DNA from: SZUA-448 sp045593785
GTDB taxonomy: Bacteria; Bacillota; Clostridia; Lachnospirales; Lachnospiraceae
Assembly (NCBI GenBank): GCA_045593785.1
Contig: JAZNXH010000041.1
Coordinates: 1 to 7,032 of the forward strand
Direction: 5' to 3'
Length of the DNA stretch: 7,032 nucleotides
Below the pieces are notes generated by a model. That model did no database searches. It was not told the DNA's origin and saw nothing but the letters and a program-made list of their open reading frames with translations. Positions within the stretch are counted from its first letter, which is position 1. Each line of letters begins with the position of its first letter. The position numbers and the translations under genes were made by a program. Of the stretch, positions 1-5,290 are shown piece after piece.

Positions 1-929
1 CCATCCGCCAGAACCCGGATATGGAACTGGTATTTGTTATGACTAGACGTGCGCCGGAGAAGGTTGAGATACAGACCAAGACGGCGAAGATATATCATAT
101 TTCGGAGCTGGAAGCAAGAAAGGATGAGGTGGATGTACTGATTCTCTGCGGTGGCAGCGCAACGGATCTTCCGAAGCAGACGCCTCAGGCGGCAGCTTAC
201 TACAATGTAGTGGACAGCTTTGATACCCATGCGAAGATTCCGGAGCATTTTGCAGCGGTAGATGCAGCAGCAAAGCAGGCAGGCAAGGTAGCAATGATCT
301 CGGTAGGCTGGGATCCGGGTCTGTTCTCGCTGAACCGTCTGTATGCAGAGAGTATACTGCCGGACGGAACCACTTATACCTTCTGGGGTAAGGGTGTCAG
401 CCAGGGGCATTCAGACGCAATCCGCCGTATCGAGGGTGTGAAAGATGCGAAGCAGTACACGATACCGATTGAATCTGCCATCAACCGTGTATGTGCCGGT
501 GAGTGCCCGAAACTTACGACCGGAGAGAAGCACACGAGAGAATGTTTTGTGGTAGCAGAGGAAGGTGCAGATCTTGCACGTATTGAGAATGAAATCAAGA
601 CGATGCCGAACTACTTTGCAGATTATCAGACGACGGTGCATTTCATCACGGAAGAAGAACTGAAGCGAGACCATGCCGGTCTTGCACACGGTGGTTTGGT
701 TGTAAGAAGCGGTCATACCGGTTGGAATGGTGAGAACACCGAGACGATTGAGTACCGGTTGACACTGGATTCTAATCCGGAGTTTACCTCCAGTGTTCTG
801 GTAGCTTATGCACGTGCAGCATACCGCATGAGCAAAAATGGTGAGAGCGGTTGCAAGACGGTATTCGATGTGGCACCGGCACTGTTGAGTCCGATGAACG
901 CAGAAGAAATGAGAGCAAAATTGCTGTAA
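1..929 (+). CDS. ddh: meso-diaminopimelate dehydrogenase, 5' end cut by window edge
   Basis: Catalyses NADPH-dependent reductive amination of L-2-amino-6-oxopimelate to meso-diaminopimelate, a one-step route to the lysine and peptidoglycan precursor; cytosolic dimer in the family. The open frame enters the window (codons from base 3, reading IRQNPDMELV), so the ATG at 21 is internal. About 20 N-terminal residues with the Rossmann GxGxxG loop are missing; family members have about 320-330 residues. Numbering from the Met at 21, the family landmarks are visible: GWDPG (96-100), FWGKGVSQGHSD (121-132), QYT (145-147), HTRECFVV (171-178), HGG (223-225) and DSNPEFTSS (250-258). From memory of the Corynebacterium glutamicum enzyme, these align with its substrate-site residues D120, W144, T169, H193, R195, H244 and N270, corresponding here to D98, W122, T147, H171, R173, H223 and N252. 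All look intact, so the enzyme should be functional. The gene ends in TAA at 927-929 and is followed by a terminator. Confidence 0.96.
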   Translation, partial: IRQNPDMELVFVMTRRAPEKVEIQTKTAKIYHISELEARKDEVDVLILCGGSATDLPKQTPQAAAYYNVVDSFDTHAKIPEHFAAVDAAAKQAGKVAMISVGWDPGLFSLNRLYAESILPDGTTYTFWGKGVSQGHSDAIRRIEGVKDAKQYTIPIESAINRVCAGECPKLTTGEKHTRECFVVAEEGADLARIENEIKTMPNYFADYQTTVHFITEEELKRDHAGLAHGGLVVRSGHTGWNGENTETIEYRLTLDSNPEFTSSVLVAYARAAYRMSKNGESGCKTVFDVAPALLSPMNAEEMRAKLL

Positions 930-935
930 TATGAC

Positions 936-955
936 TATATCAGATAATTGATATA
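936..955. repeat. AT-rich inverted repeat just after ddh
   Basis: TATATCA (936-942) and TGATATA (949-955) are perfect inverted arms around a 6-base loop, starting seven bases after the ddh stop codon. There is no U-tract after it, so it is not a terminator alone. It may protect the 3' end of the transcript or simply be AT-rich chance symmetry. Confidence 0.3.
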
Positions 956-968
956 TGATAAAAAAGAA

Positions 969-1018
969 AAGAGGGATTCCTCAAGTCAACGCATGACTTT
1001 GGGAATCCCTTTTGTTTT
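969..1018. terminator. bidirectional intrinsic terminator between ddh and the spore-coat pair
   Basis: The left arm AGGGATTCC (972-980) pairs with GGAATCCCT (1002-1010). The stem extends inward through AAGTC (983-987) and GACTT (995-999), with one internal mismatch and a 7-base loop at 988-994. On the plus strand the stem is followed by TTTTGTTTT (1010-1018), ending ddh. On the minus strand the A-rich run at 958-970 supplies the U-tract, so the same hairpin can end the convergent minus-strand genes, whose last stop codon is at 1047-1049. Confidence 0.9.
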
Positions 1019-1046
1019 GCGTTCTTGGTTCAAAGGTGTGCAAGGG

Positions 1047-1322
1047 TTACTTTGTGCAATCACCGTAACACTGACAGTAACGCTGCTTGGTTTCATTGAT
1101 CTTCTTTTCTTCTGCTGCCGGAGTCGGATAATAGCCCTTATCATGCATGCAGCAGAATACGTCCTGCTGGATATTGTGTTCCTCTTCCAGGATGTCTAGC
1201 ATAACCTGGCGTACATTTTCATGAACACATTCATTCGCAAAGGTGTTGAAATGTCCGGTGGATGCTTTTTGTGCGGCGAGTGCATCGCCGAGGATTTCTT
1301 TTTCGGTAAATGTCTGATTCAT
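1047..1322 (-). CDS. CotF-like spore coat protein, 91 aa
   Basis: Small, largely helical protein of the CotF / coat F domain family (ferritin-like helical hairpin), whose members are found in the Bacillus and Clostridium spore coat. Visible hallmarks are the N-terminal helix FTEKEILGDALAAQK, the EEEH segment (residues 46-49) and the motif YYPTPAAEEKKI (64-75) near the C-terminus. The tail is cysteine-rich (C83, C85, C89, plus C32, C57, C58), which would suit cross-linking in the coat; that role is inference. I chose the start at 1322 (MNQTFTEK) rather than the upstream in-frame ATG at 1334. The sequence ATGGAGGAAATTATG shows that the GGAGG ribosome site lies inside the first two codons of the longer version, with five bases to the second ATG. 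It lies 38 bases after the next small gene on the same strand and is probably co-transcribed with it. Confidence 0.85.
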   Translation of the reverse strand: MNQTFTEKEILGDALAAQKASTGHFNTFANECVHENVRQVMLDILEEEHNIQQDVFCCMHDKGYYPTPAAEEKKINETKQRYCQCYGDCTK

Positions 1323-1360
1323 AATTTCCTCCATTCGGAATGTTTTGCTTGGGACCGGGG

Positions 1361-1543
1361 TTAACCTAATAGCTTATAGAGCGAGTTAAAGTGCTGCTGA
1401 TGACGCTTGGAAATATCGGTAAACTTGTCCTTCAGTTCGGTATCGGTAGCCTGTTCGGCGAGCATCTTGAACTTCTTGGTAAGAAGTTCTTCTTCTGAGA
1501 GAAGGTCGTTGATAGAGGATAATTCTTTTTCGGATAATTGCAT
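1361..1543 (-). CDS. small spore-coat-associated helical protein, 60 aa
   Basis: A 60-residue, charged, all-helical protein (MQLSEKELSSINDLLSEEEL...) ending HQQHFNSLYKLLG. It resembles short proteins encoded beside cotF-like genes in clostridia and the first helical hairpin of the coat F/ferritin-like fold; this is recalled similarity, not a search. It has no signal peptide, membrane segment or cysteine, unlike its cysteine-rich partner. The start is well supported by AAAGGAG seven bases upstream of the ATG (in the sense of the minus strand). It is the first gene of a two-gene unit with the CotF-like gene; the 38-base gap has no terminator. Expression late in sporulation is expected from the family, but I could not identify a convincing sporulation-sigma promoter in the 60 bases upstream. 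Confidence 0.75.
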   Translation of the reverse strand: MQLSEKELSSINDLLSEEELLTKKFKMLAEQATDTELKDKFTDISKRHQQHFNSLYKLLG

Positions 1544-1601
1544 ATTGCTCTCCTTTCGGTTTGATATATGTGAAGTATTTACCGAAGAAGGAGTATTTAT
1601 A

Positions 1602-1648
1602 CAAAAAATAAGGTATCCCCTTAAGTCGGAGACTTGCAGGGATACCTT
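1602..1648 (-). terminator. intrinsic terminator of the sodium-pump unit
   Basis: AAGGTATCCC (1610-1619) and GGGATACCTT (1639-1648) form a perfect 10-bp stem. A second inner stem AAGTC (1623-1627)/GACTT (1631-1635) closes on a 3-base loop. On the minus strand it is followed by ATTTTTTG (1609-1602), a good U-tract; on the plus strand only a weak T-run follows. It therefore ends transcription of the minus-strand beta/gamma genes and insulates the spore-coat pair, which lies immediately downstream. Confidence 0.88.
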
Positions 1649-1694
1649 AACAAATGTTTTGGGATTTAATGATATTTTGAAAATAACGTATTTG

Positions 1695-1838
1695 TTATTC
1701 TTCTGTCTGCTTTGCAGAAGTAACCTTGTTCAACAAGGCAATCATGATGATGATGACAATAGTAACTACGAAGATACCTAACATTCCTTTTCCCATCAGG
1801 GGAAGGGAGTTCATAAACGCATCAATATTTAAATTCAT
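1695..1838 (-). CDS. OadG-like mini gamma subunit, 47 aa single-span membrane protein
   Basis: Translation begins MNLNIDAFMNSLPLMGKG and ends NKVTSAKQTEE. It has a short N-terminal segment, then one strongly hydrophobic span of about 17 residues (MLGIFVVTIVIIIMIAL, roughly 19-35) and a short charged tail. The G-x-GMLGIF entry into the membrane helix is typical of gamma subunits (OadG/MmdD/GcdC type) of sodium-translocating decarboxylases, which anchor the complex. Known gamma subunits are usually longer, with a soluble tail that contacts the alpha subunit; here that tail is only about 11 residues. The ATG is preceded by AGAAAGGAATAGAGATT, a good ribosome site, and lies 29 bases after the stop of the beta-subunit gene, so the two are surely one operon. 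The gene ends about 47 bases before the terminator stem. Family assignment rests on context plus the motif and is moderate; a generic small membrane partner of the pump is the alternative. Confidence 0.75.
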   Translation of the reverse strand: MNLNIDAFMNSLPLMGKGMLGIFVVTIVIIIMIALLNKVTSAKQTEE

Positions 1839-1867
1839 AATCTCTATTCCTTTCTGTGAGAGTCAGA

Positions 1868-2986
1868 TTACAGTAAGCCGAGAATCAGTCCGCCGGCAAT
1901 TACGGAAGCAATCTGGCCGGAAACGTTCGCTGCTGCCGAGTGCATCAGGAGGAAGTTGTACGGGTCTTCATCAAGGCCCATCTTGTGAACAACGCGGGAG
2001 GACATCGGGAATGCGGAGATTCCGGCTGCACCAATCATCGGGTTAACTTTTTTCTTCAGGAACAGGTTCAGGAACTTAGCAAACAGAACGCCACCTGCGG
2101 TATCGAAGATGAATGCTACCAGACCGAGACCGAGAATCAGGAGTGTCTGTACGTTCAGGAATGCTTCTGCCTGCATCTTGGTTGCTACGGTAAGACCAAG
2201 CAACAGGGTGATGAGGTTTGCAAGAACCTTCTGAGCGCTTTCCGAAAGTGCGTTAAGAACACCACATTCACGGAGCAGGTTACCAAACATCAGGAAACCG
2301 ATTAAGGCAACGGCACGCGGTGCTGCAAGACCGGTAATCATGGTAACAAAAATCGGGAACAGAATACGTGTCAGCTTGGTAACGGATTTCGGTTCGTACG
2401 GCATACGGATCATACGCTCTTTCTTTGTGGTTAAGAGCTTGATTACCGGCGGCTGTACAATCGGAACGAGTGCCATGTAAGAATAAGCAGCTACGATAAT
2501 TGCGCCGATGTAATTCGAATGTAGATAGTTTGCCACGAAGATGGATGTCGGGCCGTCGGCGGCACCGATAATTGCAATAGACGCTGCATCCTTCAACTCG
2601 AAACCAAGGAGAGAAGCCACGCTTAAAGTGAAAAAGATACCAAACTGTGCGGCTGCACCAAACAGCATCAGCTTCGGGTTCGAAAGGAGCGGTCCGAAGT
2701 CAATCATGGCACCAATACCGATGAACAGAAGGAGCGGGAACAGTTCGTTCGCAATTCCGGCATCGAACAAGACGTCCAAAACACCGATTTCTGCAATTCC
2801 TTCATGAATCTGGGTTACAGCGCCGGACATGGGCAGGTTAGCGAGAATTGCACCAAATCCCATCGGCAGCAGCAAGGTCGGTTCCATGTCTTTTTTGATG
2901 GCACAGTAAATCAGGATGCCACCGATAATCCACATGACTACGTGCTGCCAGTTTAAGAGCAGTAGGTTTTCATATAAAACTTCCAT
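1868..2986 (-). CDS. oadB: sodium-translocating decarboxylase beta subunit (OadB/MmdB/GcdB family)
   Basis: Integral membrane subunit that couples decarboxylation of a carboxybiotin carrier to sodium export. At 372 residues it has the length of the methylmalonyl-CoA and glutaconyl-CoA decarboxylase beta subunits and is shorter than Klebsiella OadB (about 430). Multiple hydrophobic segments run through the protein. The functional residues recalled for Klebsiella OadB (D203, Y229, N373, G377, S382, R389) have clear counterparts: D144 in GAADGPTSIF, Y170 in AAYSYMALVP, and N315, G319, S324, R331 in VNPMIGAAGISAFPMSSR, with matching spacing. The pump core therefore looks intact. The start at 2986 follows AAGGAG eight bases upstream. 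A mini gamma gene follows after 29 bases, but no alpha (carboxyltransferase) or biotin carrier gene is adjacent, so the substrate (oxaloacetate, malonyl-, methylmalonyl- or glutaconyl-CoA) cannot be decided; the symbol is family-level only. Confidence 0.92.
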   Translation of the reverse strand: MEVLYENLLLLNWQHVVMWIIGGILIYCAIKKDMEPTLLLPMGFGAILANLPMSGAVTQIHEGIAEIGVLDVLFDAGIANELFPLLLFIGIGAMIDFGPLLSNPKLMLFGAAAQFGIFFTLSVASLLGFELKDAASIAIIGAADGPTSIFVANYLHSNYIGAIIVAAYSYMALVPIVQPPVIKLLTTKKERMIRMPYEPKSVTKLTRILFPIFVTMITGLAAPRAVALIGFLMFGNLLRECGVLNALSESAQKVLANLITLLLGLTVATKMQAEAFLNVQTLLILGLGLVAFIFDTAGGVLFAKFLNLFLKKKVNPMIGAAGISAFPMSSRVVHKMGLDEDPYNFLLMHSAAANVSGQIASVIAGGLILGLL

Positions 2987-3017
2987 GGTATATACTCCTT
3001 AATATAGTTTATAGTAT

Positions 3018-3045
3018 GGTGAAACATGTTATAAGATATGTCACC
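3018..3045. promoter_or_regulatory. 28-bp imperfect palindrome upstream of the pump genes (possible operator)
   Basis: Half-sites GGTGA (3018-3022) and TCACC (3041-3045) flank a perfectly symmetric centre TTATAA (3029-3034). Read without gaps, 11 of the 14 positions per half-site are symmetric. Its inner edge is 32 bases from the beta-subunit start codon, overlapping possible -10 sequences or the early transcript. Such symmetry suits a dimeric repressor. As RNA it can also fold as a hairpin with a two-base bulge. The regulator is unknown. Confidence 0.45.
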
Positions 3046-3167
3046 CTAAATCTAATCTACCAAAGAAAGCGAAAACGGTAAATTATGTGGAGATATTTCT
3101 ATACGTTTTTTGTACGTTTTCTTAACGAAATATATATGCAGGAGAAGGATATTTCCGTGCAGAAATG

Positions 3168-3184
3168 TTAACGAATGCTTAACG
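3168..3184 (+). promoter_or_regulatory. tandem TTAACG boxes, 11-bp period (possible response-regulator site)
   Basis: TTAACG occurs at 3168-3173 and again at 3179-3184, an exact 11-base period, and the second copy ends nine bases before the -35 hexamer of the kinase promoter. A third copy lies at 3122-3127. Direct repeats in one helical phase just upstream of -35 are the usual arrangement for OmpR/PhoB-family regulators, and the operon encodes one. Autoregulation is therefore plausible, though unproven. Confidence 0.45.
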
Positions 3185-3193
3185 GGCTTGCAG

Positions 3194-3223
3194 TTGTATT
3201 AAGGTTTTGGAATATGATATAAT
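3194..3223 (+). promoter_or_regulatory. sigma-A-type promoter of the two-component operon
   Basis: TTGTAT (3194-3199), an 18-base spacer and a perfect TATAAT (3218-3223), with TG one base before the -10 (extended -10, TGATATAAT). Transcription would begin near 3230, giving a leader of about 50 bases before the kinase ATG at 3279. Confidence 0.75.
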
Positions 3224-3278
3224 TTGTACGGTAATGTGAGAAAAATCCTTGATACAAACATTAAGAAAAGAGGGAAAT

Positions 3279-4376
3279 ATGAGGAGCGGACAACGAGAAA
3301 AACGATGGCGGAAGTGGATTACATTCTCGTGGAAGGATTTCACAATCATGTGTGGCATTCTTTTGACTGCCCTGATTACTTGTGAAATATTTTTGGTGAT
3401 TGAACCCGAAGCTGCGAGTACTTCCATGGTGTTCCTGTTTGCGGTGTTTTTGGTGTCACGTTTTACAGAAGGCTACCTTTATGGTATGGTGGCGTCACTT
3501 ATCAGTATTGTATTGGTGAATTTTTTCTTTACGGAACCGATTTTCGGATTGAATTTCACAATGGCTGGTTATCCATTGACCATCGGGTGTATGTTGGTAG
3601 TGGCGATTACTACAGGCGCACTGACAACGCAGACGAAACGGCAGAATCAGATGAAACTGAGTGCGGAGAAGGAAAAGATGCGCGGTAATCTGCTCCGCGC
3701 GGTGTCGCATGATATCAGGACGCCTTTAACCTCAATTATGGGTGCAAGTTCAGCACTTATGGATAATGAAGGAGAAATCAGTTCGGAAGAACAGAAAAAA
3801 TTGGTACGCAGCATTAATGAAGAAGCGCAATGGTTGTTGCGTATGGTGGAGAATCTTTTGTCTGTAACACGGATTGACGAAGAACATAAGGCTGATATAC
3901 AGAAGACAGAGGAAGCTGCAGAAGAGATTGTTGCAGAAGCAGTTACAAAGTTTCGGAAACGTTATCCGGAGATGGAAGTCAATGTAAAGGTTCCGGATGA
4001 GTATATACAAATTTCGGTGGATCCGATTTTGATTGAACAGGTATTAATCAATCTGATGGAAAATGTAGTGCATCATGCCGGACCGGTAAGCGCTATTTCA
4101 CTGGGACTTAGAAAAGAAAACGGCATGGCTGTGTTTGAGGTGATTGATGACGGAACGGGAATTCGGGAAGAAGTTCTGCCGCACATATTCTCCGAAAGCT
4201 TTTATCATAATTACGAAGAATCCGGAGATAAGCGCAGAAACATGGGTATCGGGTTGTCAGTTTGTCAGACGATTGTAAAAGTTCACGGCGGAGTTATGAC
4301 GGCAGAGAACAAGAAAAAACCGGAGCATGGCGCGGTTTTCAAATTTGTTCTTCCTGTTGACGGAGCAGGGGAATAG
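3279..4376 (+). CDS. KdpD-like sensor histidine kinase lacking the N-terminal KdpD/Usp domains
   Basis: Membrane sensor kinase that should autophosphorylate and pass phosphate to the regulator encoded next. Four hydrophobic segments (about residues 21-41, 50-62, 67-84 and 99-117) make a DUF4118 membrane domain as in KdpD. A HisKA domain follows with the H-box AVSHDIRTPLTS (phosphoacceptor H144). The ATP domain has the N-box NLMENVVHHA (N258/N262), G1 DDGTG (290-294), the F-box-like HIFSESF and G2 NMGIGLS (around 321-327). All catalytic motifs look intact. Full KdpD has about 900 residues, including a cytoplasmic KdpD domain and a Usp domain; this 365-residue protein is only the C-terminal half. 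I chose ATG 3279 because GAGGG lies four bases upstream. A TTG 30 bases earlier (3249) keeps the frame but lacks a ribosome site. The signal sensed is unknown; potassium is the family precedent, but no kdpFABC is nearby. Confidence 0.9.
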   Translation: MRSGQREKRWRKWITFSWKDFTIMCGILLTALITCEIFLVIEPEAASTSMVFLFAVFLVSRFTEGYLYGMVASLISIVLVNFFFTEPIFGLNFTMAGYPLTIGCMLVVAITTGALTTQTKRQNQMKLSAEKEKMRGNLLRAVSHDIRTPLTSIMGASSALMDNEGEISSEEQKKLVRSINEEAQWLLRMVENLLSVTRIDEEHKADIQKTEEAAEEIVAEAVTKFRKRYPEMEVNVKVPDEYIQISVDPILIEQVLINLMENVVHHAGPVSAISLGLRKENGMAVFEVIDDGTGIREEVLPHIFSESFYHNYEESGDKRRNMGIGLSVCQTIVKVHGGVMTAENKKKPEHGAVFKFVLPVDGAGE

Positions 4377-4387
4377 TTCCGCAACAG
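4354..4387 (+). other. stem-loop spanning the kinase stop codon
   Basis: CTGTTG (4354-4359) pairs with CAACAG (4382-4387) and CGGA (4361-4364) with TCCG (4378-4381), with one bulged A and two further possible pairs inside. The loop carries AGGGG and the kinase stop codon (TAG, 4374-4376). No U-tract follows, so it is not an intrinsic terminator. It could be a processing or stability element that sets different levels of kinase and regulator. Confidence 0.4.
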
Positions 4388-4451
4388 ACCGATAGCGGGC
4401 AGAAGATGTATAGAAGCAAAGTTCAACAATGGTTTATGGAAAGGAAATAAG

Positions 4452-5162
4452 ATGGGGAATAAGTGTACAATTCTGTTAGTAGAAGACGATAAGAACGTTG
4501 CAAACTTTATTTCAACAATTTTAACGGCAAATCAATATAAAGTAGAACATGCAAGAACCGGTGCGGAAGCCAAGCATATGACTGCAACGTATTGTCCAAA
4601 CCTGATTATTTTGGATTTGGGGTTGCCGGACATTGACGGAATGGAAGTGCTGGCGAGTTTGAGAAGTTGGACACAGATACCGGTAATTGTAGTTTCAGCA
4701 CGTTCCAGTCAGCAGGATAAGGTTAAGGCATTAGATCTGGGAGCGGATGACTATGTTACCAAGCCGTTTGGAACAGGTGAACTTCTTGCCAGAGTCCGTA
4801 CTGCGCTGCGTCATGCAAGGAATGCGGAAGGTTTGTGGTCTTCGGAGGCCCCCACACAATTTAAGAATGGTGAACTTTTATTGGACTTTGATAAGCGGCG
4901 CGTGATGATTGACAATGTTGATGTACATCTGACACAGACAGAGTATAATATCGTGACTTTGCTGGCGCGTAATGCCGGAAAAGTATTGACCTACGATTCT
5001 ATTATCCGAAGCATCTGGGGACCAAACAGTGGAACGGACAACCAGATTCTGCGCGTGAATATGGCAAATATCCGCCGGAAGATGGAGAAAAATCCGGGTG
5101 AGCCGAAGTACATTTTTACAGAAATGGGTGTGGGATACCGTATGATTGAAAGCGAAATTTAG
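4452..5162 (+). CDS. kdpE: KdpE-like OmpR-family response regulator
   Basis: DNA-binding transcription factor activated by phosphorylation, partner of the kinase encoded 75 bases upstream. The receiver domain (about 5-118) has the acid pocket E11-D12-D13, phosphoacceptor D55 in LIILDLGLPDIDG, switch residue S82, Y101 and K104 in the YVTKPFG motif. The C-terminal winged helix (about 138-232) includes LTQTEYNIVTLLARNAGKVL, the recognition-helix region RVNMANIRRKMEKNPGEPKY and the wing motif GVGYRM. Length (236 aa) and the receiver sequence are close to KdpE, for example the LDLGLPD and SARS..DKxxALDxGADDY segments. The start ATG follows a GGAAAGGAAATAAG ribosome region. There is no terminator between kinase and regulator. 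The real target genes are unknown; candidates are its own operon and the divergent sodium-pump genes, since 11-bp-period direct repeats lie between them. The symbol reflects sequence likeness, not proven potassium control. Confidence 0.9.
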   Translation: MGNKCTILLVEDDKNVANFISTILTANQYKVEHARTGAEAKHMTATYCPNLIILDLGLPDIDGMEVLASLRSWTQIPVIVVSARSSQQDKVKALDLGADDYVTKPFGTGELLARVRTALRHARNAEGLWSSEAPTQFKNGELLLDFDKRRVMIDNVDVHLTQTEYNIVTLLARNAGKVLTYDSIIRSIWGPNSGTDNQILRVNMANIRRKMEKNPGEPKYIFTEMGVGYRMIESEI

Positions 5163-5199
5163 AACAAAGGAATAATTCGTTTCAAAAAGTAAAAATGAC

Positions 5200-5227
5200 T
5201 TGCATTCTTGGAGCAATGATTTAAAAT
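5200..5227 (+). promoter_or_regulatory. probable promoter of the FGGY kinase gene
   Basis: TTGCAT (5200-5205), a 16-base spacer and TAAAAT (5222-5227) lie in the 128-base gap after the response-regulator gene. Transcription would start near 5234, leaving a leader of about 57 bases that ends in the purine-rich ribosome site AGAAGGAA just before the ATG. No clear terminator closes the upstream operon, so readthrough is also possible. Confidence 0.5.
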
Positions 5228-5290
5228 AAAAATCAGAGACTGAAAAGAGAAACATAAGTCTGCTAAAACGGTGAAAGAGAAGGAAACGAT

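Larger units (their letters stand above)
2987..3278. promoter_or_regulatory. divergent intergenic control region
   Basis: This 292-base gap separates the minus-strand pump genes from the plus-strand two-component genes, so both 5' control regions lie in it. From left to right I see the pump ribosome site, a 28-bp dyad (3018-3045), TACGTTTT direct repeats (3102-3120), three TTAACG copies (3122, 3168, 3179) and a plus-strand extended -10 promoter (3194-3223). No convincing -35/-10 pair for the minus strand was found; TATAAC (3033-3028) and TATAAA (3013-3008) are possible -10 hexamers without good -35 partners. I find no coding potential. Confidence 0.7.

Noticed and set aside
948..1199. Plus-strand 83-codon frame after ddh with hydrophobic stretches
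   Set aside because: It runs through the bidirectional terminator and is antisense to the CotF-like gene; the hydrophobic part is the complement of that gene.
1323..1334. Upstream in-frame ATG at 1334 as start of the CotF-like gene
   Set aside because: The GGAGG ribosome site lies within its first codons and points to the ATG at 1322, so the shorter version is preferred.
1561..1600. Possible sporulation promoter (CATATATCA) before the small coat genes
   Set aside because: The -10-like sequence would leave almost no leader before the ribosome site, and no matching -35 element was found at the right distance.
1648..1697. 8-bp inverted repeat TAACAAAT / ATTTGTTA around the end of the mini gamma gene
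   Set aside because: The loop is 34 bases, the arms are AT-rich and one arm overlaps the terminator stem; likely chance.
1407..2305. Plus-strand open frames across the spore-coat and sodium-pump region
   Set aside because: They lie antisense to well-supported minus-strand genes, have no family likeness and lack good ribosome sites.
3249..3278. TTG at 3249 as start of the histidine kinase
   Set aside because: No ribosome site lies before it, whereas GAGGG lies four bases before ATG 3279.
5200..5216. TTGC...GCAA symmetry at the FGGY kinase promoter
   Set aside because: Only four-base arms with a nine-base spacer; too short to support an operator.
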